Shown piece by piece: positions 1 through 8,585 of a DNA stretch of 32,939 bases. The DNA comes from Colwellia sp. (lineage in GTDB: Bacteria; Pseudomonadota; Gammaproteobacteria; Enterobacterales; Alteromonadaceae), in assembly GCF_013215345.1 (NCBI RefSeq), contig NZ_JABSOV010000004.1, positions 1 through 32,939 on the forward strand, read 5' to 3'. A program made the translations under genes and the position numbers. Positions within the stretch are counted from its first letter, which is position 1. Each line of letters begins with the position of its first letter. Below the pieces are notes generated by a model. It was not told the origin of the DNA and ran no database searches. It saw only the letters and a list, made by a program, of their open reading frames with translations.

Positions 1-1
1 G

Positions 2-235
2 AATGAGCCGGAACTATTACAACAAATAATGCAAATGGCTGATTCTGACGCGGCGCAATTAGAAAGGTTGTTATATTTAGCTGAGTACGCACCTGAGCTG
101 CTTGCAAAAATGGTAACCATTAAGAATGTTGCCGCGACTCAAAAATTAAAAGTAGAAGAACAGCAAGTTTCACCGTATGGGCAAATGTCTACGTTTGGTG
201 CTATTGATGTAGGTGGCGGAATTATCAGAAATTAA
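2..235 (+). CDS. 3' end of an unknown protein (partial at window edge)
   Basis: The reading frame is open from the first bases of the window to a TAA at 233-235, so this is the last 77 codons of a gene that begins outside. The visible tail is acidic and helical at first (leucine- and glutamate-rich), then turns glycine-rich near the end (GAIDVGGGIIRN). I recognise no family. It converges on the kinase operon with a gap of about 50 bases and no convincing terminator between them. The ATG at 29 is internal and probably not the start. Confidence 0.6.
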   Translation, partial: NEPELLQQIMQMADSDAAQLERLLYLAEYAPELLAKMVTIKNVAATQKLKVEEQQVSPYGQMSTFGAIDVGGGIIRN

Positions 236-286
236 TTGCATTAACTCATTGCTAGAATGAAACTCTAAATCATAATAAAAACAAGG

Positions 287-2983
287 TTAATTTTGACAGC
301 GATCAGCATTATTATATTTTGCCATTAATTGCTGAAATTCAGACTCTGCACATAAACTATCAAACCAGGGAAGGTTAAACCAAACAACACCAATGTTATC
401 CTTCAATGCAGATTTTATATGATGAACTGCTGACGCCTTCTCATCCAATAAACTATAAACGATAGCTGAAGCATAAGATACCTCGCCATTTTCCGGGGCT
501 AATTTTTGTGCCTTACTTAACGCTGCTATCGCTAAGTTGGCTTGATTTAGCTGGCCATATGCTTGCGCTAAATATGTTAAATACTTAACATCATCTTTTC
601 CTGCCAAAATAGCTACTACTTGTTGATAATAAGAAATGGCTTTCTGTTTATCACCTAAAATCATTTCGATATCTGCTAAGTTTAACAGTTTAACTGGATG
701 TTTTGGGCTTTTCTTATAAGCTTTCAGGGCAAATTCAAGCGACTTTTGGTATTGCTTATTCAAGGCATAAGCCATACTTAAATTGGTTAAATCCCTGCCA
801 TTGTTTATACTCGCTACTATTTTCTCATAAGCAGTAATAGCTAAATCAAGCTTACCTTGTAGTAACCAAATATTTGCTTGTAACTGTTGTGCTATATAAT
901 TATGAGGGACAATTGCGAGCATTTTATTTATTGCTCTCTCAGCTTTAATTGAATCCCCCATATACCAATAACTAAAGGCAATATTGTTTAATAATGTTGA
1001 GCTGGGCCTGAGTTTAAAAGCATTAGCATAAGAATTAGCCGCTTGTTGATATTCTCCAGAACTAAAAAACATAAATGCTTCCAGTTCTAAAATAGTCAAA
1101 CCATCTGCACCTCTTTTTTTCGCTTCACTGACTTGCAATCGTGCCAATGCCATATCACCCATTTCTGAGGCTAACCAAAACCTATCTATGGCTTCAAAAA
1201 CACTGTATCTATATTCAGGCGGTGAGTTTTGCAATAAAACATCTAGCTGTTGAAAGTACTTTTTATCTTGTGAATCAAAATACAAATCTAATGCTGTATC
1301 TCGATACAAAGCATAAGCTGCATATAAATAGGGTGTGTGTGTTAACAGTGCCTCTAACTGAGTCAAACTATCAGCGCTATAATTACCCTGCCCTTTAATT
1401 TGGCTATAAAGGGTTATATAGTCACGATAATCATCTTCATTAATGGCGCGCTGTACTAAGGCTGATTGATTCACTTCTGAATGCTCAGGAAAAAGTGAAG
1501 CGAACTGTGTTTGGCTAGTGCTAAAAATGGCACTAAACCTATCTATTGGTGCTAACCAGTTTTTCTCAGACTTTACCGTTAACCTATCACGTTTATTTTC
1601 ATTCGCAACCAAACGAGAAAAGCTCACTTTACAGCGGCTATTATCACACTCTAGCGCCGTTGATATAATATCTGATGCACCAACCGCTTGTCTGAGTTTA
1701 TTCAAATCATCAGGATAATCTTTGGTAATGGCATTCACTTCTCGTTGCGATATTAAATACATGTCTTTGGTATTTATTACTGCTTGGCGCAAAGCATCTT
1801 CTACCGCTGAAGTAACTAAATCTTGTTGCATAGGTGCCATTATTGAACTATCTGACAACGTTGGCTTTAGTATAACTACTTGCTTAGATTCCACTTTATT
1901 GGTCTTATCAAACCAATAAAGTACAATCAGCAGAATGCAAAATATAGTCATGCTAGTAATGACTATATTGCTCTGTCTAAACCAGGGCGTTGGTAGTTTT
2001 TCAATTGGCTGAATACTTTGCGTACCTTGAGGAATAAAGGCTTGCTGAATAGGCTGCGTAGCATATTCATTAGCAGCGAGTTGAGAAGGTATCGGCAACT
2101 CACCCAAAGGTAAGGTTGCTTGCTCACTCATCTCTGCTTGTATTAAAGCGGTTCTAATATGCTTTAAACGATTTTCTATTACGCTAGCGGTTAATGTTCG
2201 TTGTTCAAGGGGCTGAACTAACATTTCCATTAACAAGTCAGTTAAGGCAATAGGTGCGTTTAACATTAAATTTTTTGCATGCTCTGGCGTTTGTTGACAT
2301 ATTCTTTCGGCAATATCTGTCGTTGAGCCACGGCCAAAGGGGTGGCTACCTATCATTAATTGATAAGCAACAATACCGAATGAAAAAATATCACTACGAT
2401 AATCTAATGGCTTTTTTTGTATTTGCTCTGGCGACATATAAAGCAAGCTGCCGTACAACAACGGCTCTTCACTGGCTGAAGGTTCTCCACTAGCTGAAGG
2501 CTCACTATTTTTTCTTTCCTTGCAGGCAATTAAAGCGATGCCAAAATCTGTGATCTTTAGCTGCCCTTGGTCATTCACCAATATATTGGCCGGTTTTAAA
2601 TCACAATGAATAACATCGTTTTTATGTGCCGCCGTTAGTCCTGCTGAGAGTTGCTGCAATAAATCTAGCTTTTGTACTAGAGTACAGTAGTTTTCCTGTT
2701 GAAATTGCGTCAGGGTTTTACTATTGAAATATTCCATGACCAAAGAGATATGGTCTCCTTCATCATGGACATTATAAATTTGGATAATATTAGTGTGGTT
2801 CACACGCGCTAATAAGCGTGCTTCTTGCAGGGCATGATTAACCGCTCCATCTTTCGGCTGATAGGTTAATTCTTTAATAGCAACTTGTCGTTGTAACTGG
2901 TTATCTTGGGCTAGGTAAACTTTACCCATGCCCCCTTCACCCAATAATCGTTCACGGCTGTAATGTGGTAACTTATTATCCAT
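287..2983 (-). CDS. Transmembrane Ser/Thr protein kinase with TPR-type C-terminal region
   Basis: An 898-residue PknB/Hanks-type kinase. The glycine loop is GEGGMG (15-20), the ATP lysine is K37 in VAIKE, the helix C glutamate is probably E54, the catalytic loop is HCDLKPAN (D128, N133), DFG is at 146-148 and the activation segment ends in SPEQ (184-187). HCD in place of HRD makes it a non-RD kinase. A hydrophobic segment at about 339-358 is a single membrane span, placing the kinase in the cytoplasm and the rest in the periplasm. Residues from about 540 to the end look like repeated TPR helices (NNIAFSYWYMGD, LTYLAQAYGQLNQ). An Ala/Ser/Glu/Pro insert of two near-identical six-residue units sits in the activation loop (160-174). 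It overlaps the upstream FHA gene by 8 bases, so the two are translationally coupled. The substrate is unknown. Confidence 0.93.
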   Translation of the reverse strand: MDNKLPHYSRERLLGEGGMGKVYLAQDNQLQRQVAIKELTYQPKDGAVNHALQEARLLARVNHTNIIQIYNVHDEGDHISLVMEYFNSKTLTQFQQENYCTLVQKLDLLQQLSAGLTAAHKNDVIHCDLKPANILVNDQGQLKITDFGIALIACKERKNSEPSASGEPSASEEPLLYGSLLYMSPEQIQKKPLDYRSDIFSFGIVAYQLMIGSHPFGRGSTTDIAERICQQTPEHAKNLMLNAPIALTDLLMEMLVQPLEQRTLTASVIENRLKHIRTALIQAEMSEQATLPLGELPIPSQLAANEYATQPIQQAFIPQGTQSIQPIEKLPTPWFRQSNIVITSMTIFCILLIVLYWFDKTNKVESKQVVILKPTLSDSSIMAPMQQDLVTSAVEDALRQAVINTKDMYLISQREVNAITKDYPDDLNKLRQAVGASDIISTALECDNSRCKVSFSRLVANENKRDRLTVKSEKNWLAPIDRFSAIFSTSQTQFASLFPEHSEVNQSALVQRAINEDDYRDYITLYSQIKGQGNYSADSLTQLEALLTHTPYLYAAYALYRDTALDLYFDSQDKKYFQQLDVLLQNSPPEYRYSVFEAIDRFWLASEMGDMALARLQVSEAKKRGADGLTILELEAFMFFSSGEYQQAANSYANAFKLRPSSTLLNNIAFSYWYMGDSIKAERAINKMLAIVPHNYIAQQLQANIWLLQGKLDLAITAYEKIVASINNGRDLTNLSMAYALNKQYQKSLEFALKAYKKSPKHPVKLLNLADIEMILGDKQKAISYYQQVVAILAGKDDVKYLTYLAQAYGQLNQANLAIAALSKAQKLAPENGEVSYASAIVYSLLDEKASAVHHIKSALKDNIGVVWFNLPWFDSLCAESEFQQLMAKYNNADRCQN

Positions 2984-4112
2984 GTAATACCGTAAGTGAA
3001 ACTTTATCTTGTCCGCGATTCACAATCAGCTCATTGCCTTTATAAATACGATAATTAACCCCAGAAAAACGTATTTTTTTCCCTTTACGTTCAATCAATT
3101 CATCACCATCACAAGCACCATCAAGCATGTCTCTAAATTGCTGTTTAGCACGGCAAACATGAGTATTAAACAGGGTGATATCACAGCCTAACTCTTTGGT
3201 TAACACTTCTGGCAAGCGCCAACCTTGATTATCTTCATCTATGCCTTGTTTAGCATCTTCATCTCTATGTCTAGCCAAACTTAAGGTTAAGTAATGATGT
3301 GCTTTAGTCGCTAAAGAGAATTTTTCATCATCAGTAGTAACCGTTAATTCAGTGTTTTCTTCATCTAAACTTAAATTAAAGCGGTATTTTATCTGATGAA
3401 CAGATAACTTAGCTTTCGCCATGAGCACGGTATTTTCAGTTAATGGAATTAATTTTAACTGCCACTTTTGGTTAGCAAAAAATAATAAATCTGAATTTAC
3501 CACAGGATAAGCACTACCGTCGGTATCAACCAAAAACTCTTTATACCATTGGTCTTTACTCGGCACATAAAACAAAGCAATCTCAGGGTTTTCCTCTGAA
3601 GGAAGTAAATTACCATCAGATAAAATAATTGGCGATTCAGTTCCTTGCTCACCATATTGGTCAATAGGCAGTAACATATTTTGCGGAGGATTAAGGTCTT
3701 GAATAGCAAAACCGTGGCTATCACCTGAAGCGAAAAATATCTGATCGCCAACCTTAAGTTTATACGGAGTATCTTTTACTAATTTTTGTTTATTTACCCA
3801 AGTACCATTATTACTAATATCTCGAATAAGCCATTGATTATTAGTCCAATCTACTACTGCGTGTATGCGAGACACTTCCTGAGCATTGATTACAGTATCA
3901 ACATTAGTCGGCGACCTGCCAAAGCAATGACAGGCATTTAAATAACTTAACGCTTTGTTTTTACTACTAAGATCTAAAATGGCAGCCATATTATTATCAT
4001 TGATACGTTGAGTTGATACTGGGATGCAAAGTGCATAGAAAGGTTGATTGTATATAAATACAAGTGACTCTTCTAGTGAATATAGTAACTTCTCGCATTG
4101 CACCCTAATCAT
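2976..4112 (-). CDS. FHA-domain protein, partner of the adjacent kinase
   Basis: A forkhead-associated domain lies at about 60-128: GR at 65-66, SRIH at 81-84 and NGTWVN at 102-107 are the phosphothreonine-binding landmarks. After a middle region without recognisable motifs, the C-terminal part (roughly 255-375) looks like a compact helical/winged-helix domain (GWRLPEVLTKELG, then a basic stretch ending in IRFSGVNYRIY). It would read phosphorylated proteins, plausibly the autophosphorylated kinase encoded next in the operon. The first 41 residues do not look like part of the fold, and an in-frame ATG at 3989 (MAAILDL) fits the usual FHA start better, though neither start has a clear ribosome site. 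The longest frame is given. There is no signal peptide, so it is probably cytoplasmic. Confidence 0.88.
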   Translation of the reverse strand: MIRVQCEKLLYSLEESLVFIYNQPFYALCIPVSTQRINDNNMAAILDLSSKNKALSYLNACHCFGRSPTNVDTVINAQEVSRIHAVVDWTNNQWLIRDISNNGTWVNKQKLVKDTPYKLKVGDQIFFASGDSHGFAIQDLNPPQNMLLPIDQYGEQGTESPIILSDGNLLPSEENPEIALFYVPSKDQWYKEFLVDTDGSAYPVVNSDLLFFANQKWQLKLIPLTENTVLMAKAKLSVHQIKYRFNLSLDEENTELTVTTDDEKFSLATKAHHYLTLSLARHRDEDAKQGIDEDNQGWRLPEVLTKELGCDITLFNTHVCRAKQQFRDMLDGACDGDELIERKGKKIRFSGVNYRIYKGNELIVNRGQDKVSLTVLHG

Positions 4113-4618
4113 GACCTAAAAATAGTGCTTAAAAATTTATCTCTAAATACAATGTTTTATCCTTTAATCGGTATTATATGAGACATTTTTAGGAAACAAA
4201 TTACAACAAAGCCCCCACTTAAATCAGCTATGACATTGCACCACTGAAATGGTACCTATTGAATTACCAATGAAGGTGCTAGTTATGACGATAGTCCTGA
4301 AAAGTGTCTATATATATAGCAACTTTAAAAAGGGGCCTTTTAAATAAAGTAGCTTCACTATCAATTAAGTTTATTTATTTCAAACACAGCACTAACAACA
4401 TAACAGCTTTTAAAGCTACAAACATTAAACTAACACCCCGTTTTTATTGGTAAAATCCTAGCAAACAACTCAAGATGATTATCTATTTTCAAACGGGTGT
4501 TTACTTTTATCAGCAGAAGCAAGTGCCAAGCGAACGAAATAGCTAGCTACATCAATATTTTTTGCCACTTACCTGCTACAATAGCGCCATCTTAGTAGTA
4601 ACTTTGAATTACTTTATC
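4113..4618. other. Gene-free stretch of about 500 bases
   Basis: This AT-rich region between divergent genes holds no coding frame I would defend. It contains a widely spaced inverted repeat (4432-4443 AACACCCCGTTT against 4491-4501 AAACGGGTGTT, one bulged C, 47-base gap), a short palindrome AGCTTTTAAAGCT and an AAAAGGGGCCTTTT-like hairpin. Promoters for both flanking genes must lie here. Confidence 0.5.
4574..4582 (+). promoter_or_regulatory. Extended -10 promoter element for the acyltransferase gene
   Basis: TGCTACAAT matches an extended -10 (TGn then TAnAAT). Transcription would start near 4589, leaving a leader of about 30 bases before the ATG at 4619. This places the upstream TTG at 4562 outside the transcript. 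No good -35 is visible, as is common for extended -10 promoters. Confidence 0.45.
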
Positions 4619-5491
4619 ATGGCTAAAAAAGCACTCACCATTCGCGAAAAAACCATCTTTGACGGTATTTTTACTAAATATTTCTTAAAATTTATGTTTA
4701 CTGTTTGGTTTAAAATAGCTGGTTGGAAACTTTCTAAAACAGCGCCAGAAGGTGCCGGGGTAGCTATTGCTGCGCCTCATACATCAAACTGGGATTTCTT
4801 TTACGCCCTTGGTGCCGCTATTTTACAAGATGTTAAAATTTACTTTTCGGTAAAAGACAGCTTATGTCGAGTACCAGTGTTAGGTACTTGGATGATGTAT
4901 CTTGGCGCTATACCTATTGATCGTTCAGCAAAAGGCGTTGGCCAAGTTGAACAAATAAAAAACTTTATCAACAGCCAAAAATTAAACCGAGTGTTTTTCT
5001 TATTCACTCCGGAAGGAACGCGAGGCCTAGTGCCTAAATGGAAAAGCGGCTTTTACCATGTTGCACAAGGTTGTGACTTACCGATATTTTTAGCGAAAGT
5101 TGATTATTTAAGTAAAGAAACAGGGGTTTTTCATACCTTTAAATTAACTGATAACAAAGACACTGATATTAAGGCGATACAGGCTTCTTACGAGAGTGTG
5201 CAAGGTAAGTTCCCGTTAATGCAATTCCCTGCATATACTGGTCGTATGCCAAAAATATCTGAAGCAGAAGCTAAGATAATCAAAGCTATGTACACCTTTA
5301 AAGGCGTTGCCACTAAAGTTGAAATTACCGCCAAAGCAAAATTAGGTGAATTATCAACTAACATGTTAGATTTTTTAGTTGATAAAGGCTTGTTAGAAAA
5401 AAGTATTAATGCTGATAAAGGTGTCGAACCTCGCTACCAATTAACCTTTGCCGGACGTGGTTGCTTTTTACATTTATCACCGAGTGTTTAA
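4619..5491 (+). CDS. PlsC-like glycerophospholipid acyltransferase family protein
   Basis: A 290-residue protein with the acyltransferase signature HTSNWD (the HX4D catalytic motif) inside APHTSNWDFF, followed about 80 residues later by the second block FTPEGTRG. This order and spacing match the 1-acyl-glycerol-3-phosphate acyltransferase (PlsC/LPLAT) superfamily, which moves acyl groups onto lysophospholipids or related acceptors at the inner membrane. The hydrophobic segment around FMFTVWFKIAGW near the N-terminus suggests membrane association. The last 70 residues (ITAKAKLGELSTNMLDFLVDKG) resemble a small helix-turn-helix-like extension and are unusual for the family. The ATG at 4619 was preferred to a TTG at 4562 because an extended -10 promoter lies between them. 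It is monocistronic, ending at a strong terminator. Confidence 0.85.
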   Translation: MAKKALTIREKTIFDGIFTKYFLKFMFTVWFKIAGWKLSKTAPEGAGVAIAAPHTSNWDFFYALGAAILQDVKIYFSVKDSLCRVPVLGTWMMYLGAIPIDRSAKGVGQVEQIKNFINSQKLNRVFFLFTPEGTRGLVPKWKSGFYHVAQGCDLPIFLAKVDYLSKETGVFHTFKLTDNKDTDIKAIQASYESVQGKFPLMQFPAYTGRMPKISEAEAKIIKAMYTFKGVATKVEITAKAKLGELSTNMLDFLVDKGLLEKSINADKGVEPRYQLTFAGRGCFLHLSPSV

Positions 5492-5535
5492 TTAAGCACA
5501 CTCACGTTTAACCGCAATACCTTGTCACAAGAAAC

Positions 5536-5573
5536 AAAAAGGCTCTGATTATTCATAATCAGAGCCTTTTTTT
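5536..5573. terminator. Bidirectional intrinsic terminator
   Basis: An 11-base perfect stem, GGCTCTGATTA (5541-5551) with TAATCAGAGCC (5556-5566), closes a TTCA tetraloop. It is preceded by five A and followed by seven T. It can stop the acyltransferase transcript on the plus strand and the pullulanase 1 transcript on the minus strand. Confidence 0.93.
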
Positions 5574-5603
5574 GTTAAATGATAGTAAGAATAGAAAACC
5601 TAA

Positions 5604-8468
5604 CTAACCTCTCTGTTTAACAAATACCACACTGCTTAGTGCGGGTACGGTAAAGCCATTAGCCGTTACTTTACTTTGTTTAACTACTTCATCAGTGCCA
5701 CTTTTCTGTATTGGGTGTAATTGATAACCCTGAGTGCTGCTAGCATTAGAGTCATCGCTAAAGTCATAATCAAAGGTTTGGGTTTTATCGCTGGTATTAA
5801 AGATAACTATTAAGCTTTGATAGTTACTATCTACCGCGGTACCAACACTGTCATCAATTTTCATTACTAACAGACCTAGTTGCTGTTCTGCGCCCTGCTT
5901 TGCGCCATTTTTAGGTGAAGCAGCGTTAAGAAAGCTCACTTTATCAATAATATCCTGTTCGTTGGTTAATCTAAATAATGGACTAGCCATACGTATCTCT
6001 AGCATTTCTTTAAAGACTTCACTAGAAAATTGTATATGCTTGGCACTGACTTGATCACGGCCTTGATGTCCTTTTAACACTTCTTTAATCAGTGGCCAGT
6101 TAGCTTGGTCTTTCTCTGCAGGTGGTAAGCCAACATTATAAAAGTTATCTTGCTTAGAAAAATCAACACGATTAAACCAATCGCCATAATCATAACTGTC
6201 ACGAAGGAAAGACTTAGAGCGCATAAACTCTGCGCCCATATGTAAAAAAGGTATGCCTTGGGCGAATAAGGTGAAAGACAAGCTTTGCAAATGCATTCTC
6301 ACCCTATCATCTGTTGATACTTCAAACGCTAAGCGATATTGACTATTGTCCCAAAGGGTTTGGTTATCATGCTTAGAAACATAGTTGATAGTATCCGCGG
6401 GATCTAAGGCATAACCTGTTGGTTGGTCACCATATGGGATATCTTTACCTAATACTGTTGCGCCATTAACCTCCCTTAAAGGGAAGTTAATTAAATTACC
6501 TGCTAAGCCAATACGTAATTGATCCATCCTTAACGCATAATCAGCACGATTTCCTTCTTCATTTTGCTTTTCATTGGCTTTGTCATTAGGGAAGGTTAAT
6601 AGGCCATTCCCTACACCTTGAGAGTCTCGGGTATTGTTACCACCACCACGAACGGCGTCACGTAATCGGTCAGAAAATGTTCCTATCTCAGTACCACCTA
6701 ACTCTAACTGACTGGCTTGTGTAAATTGACTATTGCTAGCGACCTCACCAAAGTTCCAACCCTCACCGTAAAAGTAAGTATCACTGTCTACTTGGCGCAC
6801 CGCTGCTCTTGCCACTAACATGACATCTTTTGGTTGATGCCCCATTAAATCAAAACGAAAACCATCAATTTTATAATCACGTGCCCAAACCACTAACGAA
6901 TCTGTCATTAGTTTTGCCATCATTACACGCTCTGTCGCGGTATTATCACAACATGTCGATTGCTCGATTGCACCGGTTATTGGGTGTAATCTATGGTAAT
7001 AATTAGGCACTATTTTATCTAATACGGCATTAGTTTCTAAGCCTGCTTGATGAGTGTGGTTATAAACTACATCCATAATCACCCGAAAGCCCATACCATG
7101 CAGGCTTTGCACCATTTCTCTAAATTCGACTAAGCGTGGCACACCTTGGGCATTAACAGCATAACTTCCCTCTGGCACTGTGTAATGAAAAGGGTCATAA
7201 CCCCAGTTATAGTTGTCATATTCGCGTAATTGACTAACTAATTGCTGTGCTTTTTCTCCAGATACCGAATAACCCTGTAATAACGACCTAATTGACTGTT
7301 TTTCATCGTAAGATTGCTGACAGATACTGGCATTTGGTGTAATGGTACAAACCTTAGCCAGGTTGTCATCTATATCAAGATGCTTGGACTGATCTTCGTT
7401 AACAGTAGCAATATCAAAAGTAGGTAATAAGTGAATGTTATTTAGCCCTGCTGCTTGCAGTGCTTTTAAATGTTGTATGCCGTCAGAGTTGCTCTCACTA
7501 AAAGCTTTATACTTACCTTTAAATTTAGCATTACTCAAGCGCTGTTCATTAGCACTAAAGTCTCTAATATGGGTTTCATAAAAAACATTATCTTCAACAT
7601 TTTTAACCGTCGGTATTGGCTGATTTAGCCAGTTTTCGGGTTGAGTGATAGGGTCATTCAAATCGACTACCTGTGAGTACTCACTATTAACAGATAAGCT
7701 TAAAGAGTATGGGTCGGTAACCGATAAGCTTTCTATCTTTTGGGATTCCGGATGATAAACACTGAGCTGATATTTATAATAAGCGTAACTCGCTTGGTCA
7801 TCTGATATTACCTGCCAAATACCTGTATTGGTATCTTCTACCATGGCAAGCTTACCGCCTAAAATCGCCTGTAAGTTGTCATCAAAAAGCTGTACAGAAA
7901 CAGCTTGTGCTGTTGGTGCCCACAACTTAAAGCTAACCCCTTCCTCTGTAATCGTTGCACCTAAATCAGTTACTTCGTCGGCATCATTTTCACCCTGAGT
8001 GTAAAGTGCGTCAATTACAGGCCCTGTTTGCACAAAAGAAACCTTTTGTGCTTGCTGACTTCTATCAAAGGCAACAACCATTAATTGCTGCTTTAACCAT
8101 TCTTTAGCTTCTACTGGGGATAAGTCAACTTTGTAAGCTTGAAAATCGGCAAGGTGGGGGAATTTCTTTGCTAAGTGCTCAGGAAAATCAACTGCCAATA
8201 ACGTAATGGCATTAAATTCATCTTTTCCTGTATTAAGAAATTGATATAACACCTCTTCGGTACTTTTAGGTAAAACCAATAACTCAGGTGTTAACCAATG
8301 GACTGAGCTATCACTGGCTTGCTTAGCAAACCCACTAGTAAGAGCAGCATTTTTCTCAGCGACTAGTTGCGCGGAAGTTAGCGTTTGAACACCATCACTA
8401 CAAGCGGTTAGGTATAAAGACACGATAAGTGTCGCGTAAGTAAAAAAGGAAATTGAAGGCTTTTTCAT
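5604..8468 (-). CDS. Pullulanase-type alpha-1,6-glucosidase, lipoprotein (paralogue 1)
   Basis: A GH13 debranching enzyme of 954 residues from the ATG (a GTG two codons upstream at 8474 is possible; residue numbers below count from that GTG). The signal ends in lipobox LTAC with Cys25 followed by Ser, so outer-membrane anchoring is expected. After an N-terminal region comes a CBM48-like domain (about 175-275, FKLWAPTAQAV), then the catalytic barrel: YNWGYDP (422-428, the type I pullulanase mark), DVVYNH (468-473), nucleophile D542 in GFRFD, acid/base E571 in YGEGW and stabiliser D703 in SKHDN. The C-terminal beta domain from about 810 matches pullulanase alpha-1,6 tails. Unlike its paralogue it has no CBM41 and no C-terminal modules. 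It should cleave alpha-1,6 branches of pullulan, glycogen or starch dextrins. A LacI-type operator lies 75 bases upstream. Confidence 0.93.
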   Translation of the reverse strand: MKKPSISFFTYATLIVSLYLTACSDGVQTLTSAQLVAEKNAALTSGFAKQASDSSVHWLTPELLVLPKSTEEVLYQFLNTGKDEFNAITLLAVDFPEHLAKKFPHLADFQAYKVDLSPVEAKEWLKQQLMVVAFDRSQQAQKVSFVQTGPVIDALYTQGENDADEVTDLGATITEEGVSFKLWAPTAQAVSVQLFDDNLQAILGGKLAMVEDTNTGIWQVISDDQASYAYYKYQLSVYHPESQKIESLSVTDPYSLSLSVNSEYSQVVDLNDPITQPENWLNQPIPTVKNVEDNVFYETHIRDFSANEQRLSNAKFKGKYKAFSESNSDGIQHLKALQAAGLNNIHLLPTFDIATVNEDQSKHLDIDDNLAKVCTITPNASICQQSYDEKQSIRSLLQGYSVSGEKAQQLVSQLREYDNYNWGYDPFHYTVPEGSYAVNAQGVPRLVEFREMVQSLHGMGFRVIMDVVYNHTHQAGLETNAVLDKIVPNYYHRLHPITGAIEQSTCCDNTATERVMMAKLMTDSLVVWARDYKIDGFRFDLMGHQPKDVMLVARAAVRQVDSDTYFYGEGWNFGEVASNSQFTQASQLELGGTEIGTFSDRLRDAVRGGGNNTRDSQGVGNGLLTFPNDKANEKQNEEGNRADYALRMDQLRIGLAGNLINFPLREVNGATVLGKDIPYGDQPTGYALDPADTINYVSKHDNQTLWDNSQYRLAFEVSTDDRVRMHLQSLSFTLFAQGIPFLHMGAEFMRSKSFLRDSYDYGDWFNRVDFSKQDNFYNVGLPPAEKDQANWPLIKEVLKGHQGRDQVSAKHIQFSSEVFKEMLEIRMASPLFRLTNEQDIIDKVSFLNAASPKNGAKQGAEQQLGLLVMKIDDSVGTAVDSNYQSLIVIFNTSDKTQTFDYDFSDDSNASSTQGYQLHPIQKSGTDEVVKQSKVTANGFTVPALSSVVFVKQRG

Positions 8469-8543
8469 GATCACAATTCTAGTAAGTTTTTATTGTTACT
8501 AACTTACTTGTTAAGCCCATATAAAAGAACCAGTTTTATAATT

Positions 8544-8559
8544 TTGCATACGTATTCAA
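8544..8559 (-). promoter_or_regulatory. LacI-family-type operator upstream of pullulanase 1
   Basis: Read in gene direction the site is TTGAATACGTATGCAA, a near-perfect palindrome centred on C/G of ATACGTAT. The identical 16-mer occurs twice more in the window, both between pullulanase 2 and the TonB receptor. Its form resembles operators of LacI-family maltodextrin regulators; the regulator is not in the window. Confidence 0.72.
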
Positions 8560-8585
8560 TATTCGCTTCCTAATACTATATCCTG

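Noticed and set aside
236-286. Possible terminator between the left-edge gene and the kinase
   Set aside because: Only a 5-base stem (TCATT/AATGA type) without a T run is present.
5974-6000. Further LacI-type operator (CCATACGTATCTC) inside pullulanase 1
   Set aside because: Only the central ATACGTAT matches; the flanks differ and it is inside coding sequence.
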